Assembly: GCF_003569005.1 (NCBI RefSeq) | Contig: NZ_BCUR01000004.1 | Coordinates: 1,452,003-1,516,002 of the forward strand | DNA from: Vibrio superstes | Lineage (GTDB): Bacteria; Pseudomonadota; Gammaproteobacteria; Enterobacterales; Vibrionaceae | Length of the DNA: 64,000 bases | Direction of reading: 5' to 3' | In this document: positions 61,746 to 64,000 of the stretch, piece by piece | Position numbering within the stretch: position 1 is the first letter of the stretch | Layout of the letters: every line of letters begins with the position of its first letter | Translations under genes and position numbers: made by a program | The notes under the pieces: generated by a model | Database searches by the model: none | What the model saw: the letters and a program-made list of their open reading frames with translations, nothing else | Told to the model about the DNA's origin: nothing

Positions 61746-62530
61746 TAATTCTTCCTAAAAGGCTGAGTCAGCATTTTATCAATTCGTTGCTCTTGAGGCT
61801 CTCGGAAAACACCAATACCAATGTTCATCCCTTGATGACCCAACTTTGGTTGCTCTATGTAGCTACCAAATAGGCGATCCCAGATAGATAGGCAAAAGCC
61901 ATAGTTGGAGTCGGTTTCTTGTCTTATGGTGGAGTGGTGGACCCTGTGCATATCAGGTGTCACTATCCACTTGCGAAGCATTCGGTCTACTAACAAAGGT
62001 AGGCGCATATTGCTGTGATTAAACATGGCGCTGGCATTGAGTACGACCTCAAAGATGATAACTGCAACCGGTGGCACACCGAGGGCGATGACTATGCCTA
62101 TCTTTATCCACATGGACAACCAGATCTCAATGGGGTGAAAACGAGCGCCAGTGGTAACGTCAATGTCTTGGTCTGCGTGATGGACTTTATGTAGGTTCCA
62201 CAGCGCAGGTAGCGTGTGAAATAAACGATGCTGCCAATAGATGGCACAATCTAGTGCTATTACAGCAACCGCAGTGGCGATAGGTAAAGGGACAGACAAC
62301 CAATACAGCAACCCAATTTGGTTTTGCTCAGCCCATAGTGCGGCCTCTACGGCTAATAAAGGCATGGTAATCATCAAAATCACTGAGTTAACCCCGGTTA
62401 AACCGAGGTTGTTTAACCAACGAAAACCTTTTGGCTGCGTCAGTGGACGCTTGGGTTTAAGAGCCTCTATTAGTGCACAAATACATAGCACCGCTATAAA
62501 AACACTCAACCTTATGGATGCAACGTCCAT
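61745..62530 (-). CDS. Sterol-desaturase/fatty-acid-hydroxylase-family membrane protein, 261 aa
   Basis: Di-iron membrane oxygenase pattern: QHRLFHTLPALWNLHKVHH (near residues 100-118), FNHSNMRLP and HRVHHSTIRQETDSNYG supply the His boxes. About four membrane segments. The substrate is unknown; bacterial members modify lipids or ether lipids. Its coupling to a murein hydrolase gene is unusual but may be positional. Confidence 0.9.
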   Translation of the reverse strand: MDVASIRLSVFIAVLCICALIEALKPKRPLTQPKGFRWLNNLGLTGVNSVILMITMPLLAVEAALWAEQNQIGLLYWLSVPLPIATAVAVIALDCAIYWQHRLFHTLPALWNLHKVHHADQDIDVTTGARFHPIEIWLSMWIKIGIVIALGVPPVAVIIFEVVLNASAMFNHSNMRLPLLVDRMLRKWIVTPDMHRVHHSTIRQETDSNYGFCLSIWDRLFGSYIEQPKLGHQGMNIGIGVFREPQEQRIDKMLTQPFRKN

Positions 62531-62608
62531 TAATTATTTTTCTCCAAGGTGATGACAATTCTGGTGTGCTTCATTACTCTTACTTCCTTTTACGCAGTAG
62601 GGCGAAAA

Positions 62609-63328
62609 ATGCGTGTACATGCCGTTCATAAACTCGTTGAGTACAGACTGAAACAATCCACTAAGCCCTTTAGTGCCAGAGGCTCCAAGGTAGATCGTTG
62701 CCCACATTGCCGCATTGCACAACAGTATTGTATCTGTGCTCATCAGCCCAAAGCTCACACTGGCTTTGCATCCTTGTTGATATACTCGGACAACGAAGTG
62801 CTAAAACCGAGCAATACTGGGCGACTCATTGCCGATATTTGTGGTGACGTCCATGCATATCAATGGAACCGTACTGAGCCTGATGCGCAGATGCTATCTC
62901 TACTACAAGATACAAGGTATCAGCCCATTCTGATATTTCCAGAAAATTATCTATTTGATTCTAATGAGCTTGTTCCAGATGATAGGCAAAGCTTTGTTCA
63001 GGATAAAATGCCGCTGTTTATTTTTCTAGATGCCAGTTGGCGTGAGGCGCGTAGGATCTATAGAAAGTCAGAGTATCTGCATCATTTACCTGTTGTGTCT
63101 ATTCAACCAGAAAAAATCTCTGAATATGTAATGAGAAAATCAGAACATGAACAACATCTCGCCACTTGCGAGGTTGCTTCGCTTGTTTTTCAAGAGTTTG
63201 GATTAATCCTTGCGAGTGATGAACTGCAATCTTGGTTCGAAGTGTTCAAAGAAAGCTACATGCTGAGCAAAACTCGAGAAAAGAGAGATTTTAGCCGCCC
63301 AATACTCAATCAGTATTTATCAAAGTAG
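62609..63328 (+). CDS. DTW-domain protein, probable tRNA uridine aminocarboxypropyltransferase (TapT-like), 239 aa
   Basis: RCPHCRIAQQYCIC near residues 30-43 is the N-terminal zinc cluster, NTGRLIADI and FIFLDASWREARRIYRKSEYL (near 140-165) the DTW motif region. In E. coli YfiP/TapT makes acp3U47 in tRNAs. ATG at 62609 with AGGGCGA upstream is chosen; the upstream 20 codons resemble a hydrophobic leader not expected for the family. Divergent from the desaturase-like gene. Confidence 0.87.
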   Translation: MRVHAVHKLVEYRLKQSTKPFSARGSKVDRCPHCRIAQQYCICAHQPKAHTGFASLLIYSDNEVLKPSNTGRLIADICGDVHAYQWNRTEPDAQMLSLLQDTRYQPILIFPENYLFDSNELVPDDRQSFVQDKMPLFIFLDASWREARRIYRKSEYLHHLPVVSIQPEKISEYVMRKSEHEQHLATCEVASLVFQEFGLILASDELQSWFEVFKESYMLSKTREKRDFSRPILNQYLSK

Positions 63329-63477
63329 GGTTTTTAGTTACATCTTCGAGCGTAGTTTAACCGAATAGACTGATCGGGCTGTATTTTATGGCAGTCATCA
63401 CGGTATGTATGCCATAAGATCTGGATAATACGAATTATTTTTCAATGAATTATACGGTTTAGTTTAGGAGATAACTG

Positions 63478-64000
63478 ATGTTTTATGGCTTTGATGTGGG
63501 CGGCACTAAGATTGAATTTGGTGCGTTTAATGAGAGTCTGGAGCGTTTAGCGACAGAACGAGTGCCAACACCTGGTGATGACTATGCAAAGCTAGTTGAA
63601 ACATTGGCAGGTTTGGTAGAAAAATACGATGCGCAATTTGGTGTAGAGGGTCTTATCGGCTTTGGTCTTCCAGGTATGGAAGATGCAGAAGACAATACTA
63701 TTTTGACGGTAAACGTACCAGCAGCAAAAGGTAAGCCTTTACGCGCTGATCTTGAAGCTCGAATTGGCCGCAGCGTCAAGATCGAAAATGATGCGAATTG
63801 TTTTGCGCTGTCTGAAGCATGGGATGATGAACTAAAAGATGAAGAGTCGGTAATGGGCTTGATTCTTGGCACTGGTTTCGGTGGCGGTATCATTCATGAG
63901 GGTAAGGTTTTCTCTGGTCGTAACCACGTAGCAGGTGAGGTGGGTCATACCCGTCTTCCTATCGATGCATGGTTCCACTTGGGTGAGAACGCGCCTTTGC
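63478..64000 (+). CDS. nagK: N-acetylglucosamine kinase (ROK family), 5' part
   Basis: Phosphorylates GlcNAc from murein recycling or chitin. [17 protein letters not shown] is the ROK phosphate-binding motif, [18 protein letters not shown] holds the catalytic Asp, and [14 protein letters not shown] follows. The reading frame continues past the window edge, so the zinc motif of ROK proteins is not seen. ATG is preceded by TTTAGGAG. Confidence 0.88.
   Translation, partial: MFYGFDVGGTKIEFGAFNESLERLATERVPTPGDDYAKLVETLAGLVEKYDAQFGVEGLIGFGLPGMEDAEDNTILTVNVPAAKGKPLRADLEARIGRSVKIENDANCFALSEAWDDELKDEESVMGLILGTGFGGGIIHEGKVFSGRNHVAGEVGHTRLPIDAWFHLGENAPL

Overview
The window reads as chromosomal DNA of a gamma-proteobacterium, most likely a Vibrio or close relative. 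Reasons: vibrio-like protein sequences (IhfA, RibE next to NorM, Cdd, SbcB), moderate GC, tRNA-Val(GAC) with encoded CCA, and interspersed repeats of MITE type. The species is not determined. No CRISPR array, rRNA operon, prophage or known anti-phage cassette was recognised.

Layout. 0-5 kb: an IS110-family (IS1111-type) insertion sequence sits inside one copy of a tandem palindromic repeat, followed by a secreted pullulanase. 5.4-13.5 kb: core genes ihfA, purT, cdd, lrgB-lrgA-sbcB, a small SnoaL-like protein, a TcyP-type cystine symporter and a Rossmann-fold oxidoreductase. 13.6-19 kb: astE-like gene, a lipoprotein hydrolase, glgC and a MATE transporter. 19-22.4 kb: a three-gene envelope operon (uncharacterised beta-barrel, POTRA-less Omp85-like barrel, DUF4056-like protein). 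22.4-30.3 kb: Gfo/Idh oxidoreductase, dCMP deaminase-like protein, P-loop kinase, adenine-deaminase-type enzyme, WYL regulator, a periplasmic 16-residue-repeat protein, rmuC, an ssb gene and an SH3-domain membrane protein. 30.4-41.9 kb: threonine-aldolase-like enzyme, SgrR-like regulator, a 283-bp MITE, a lipoprotein, an outer-membrane barrel, a 38-residue zinc-ribbon protein, sbcD-sbcC and three small genes. 42-45 kb: two identical tRNA-Val genes flank a short islet of unknown secreted proteins. 45-49.8 kb: AraC regulator, periplasmic amidohydrolase, DUF3299 protein and porin, apparently one module. 49.9-56.8 kb: acetyltransferases, OsmC, GST, Bcr-type exporter, LysR regulator, and a GlxA-type regulator divergent from an MBL-fold hydrolase. 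57-64 kb: a decayed intergenic region with a possible 41-residue membrane protein, norM, ribE, a zinc-ribbon protein, a fructosamine-kinase-like protein, an NlpC/P60 lipoprotein, a sterol-desaturase-like protein, a DTW-domain protein and the start of nagK.

The most unusual items are: (i) the IS with an intact copy of its target 120 bp away and a 3' non-coding region carrying short stretches that match that target, which suggests a bridge/seek RNA; (ii) the envelope operon at 19-22.4 kb; (iii) the AraC/amidohydrolase/DUF3299/porin module; (iv) the six-fold repeat protein with cysteines only in its first and last repeats; (v) two MITE families, one copy of which supplies the end of an acetyltransferase gene. 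All functional names come from reading the sequences; no database search was run.
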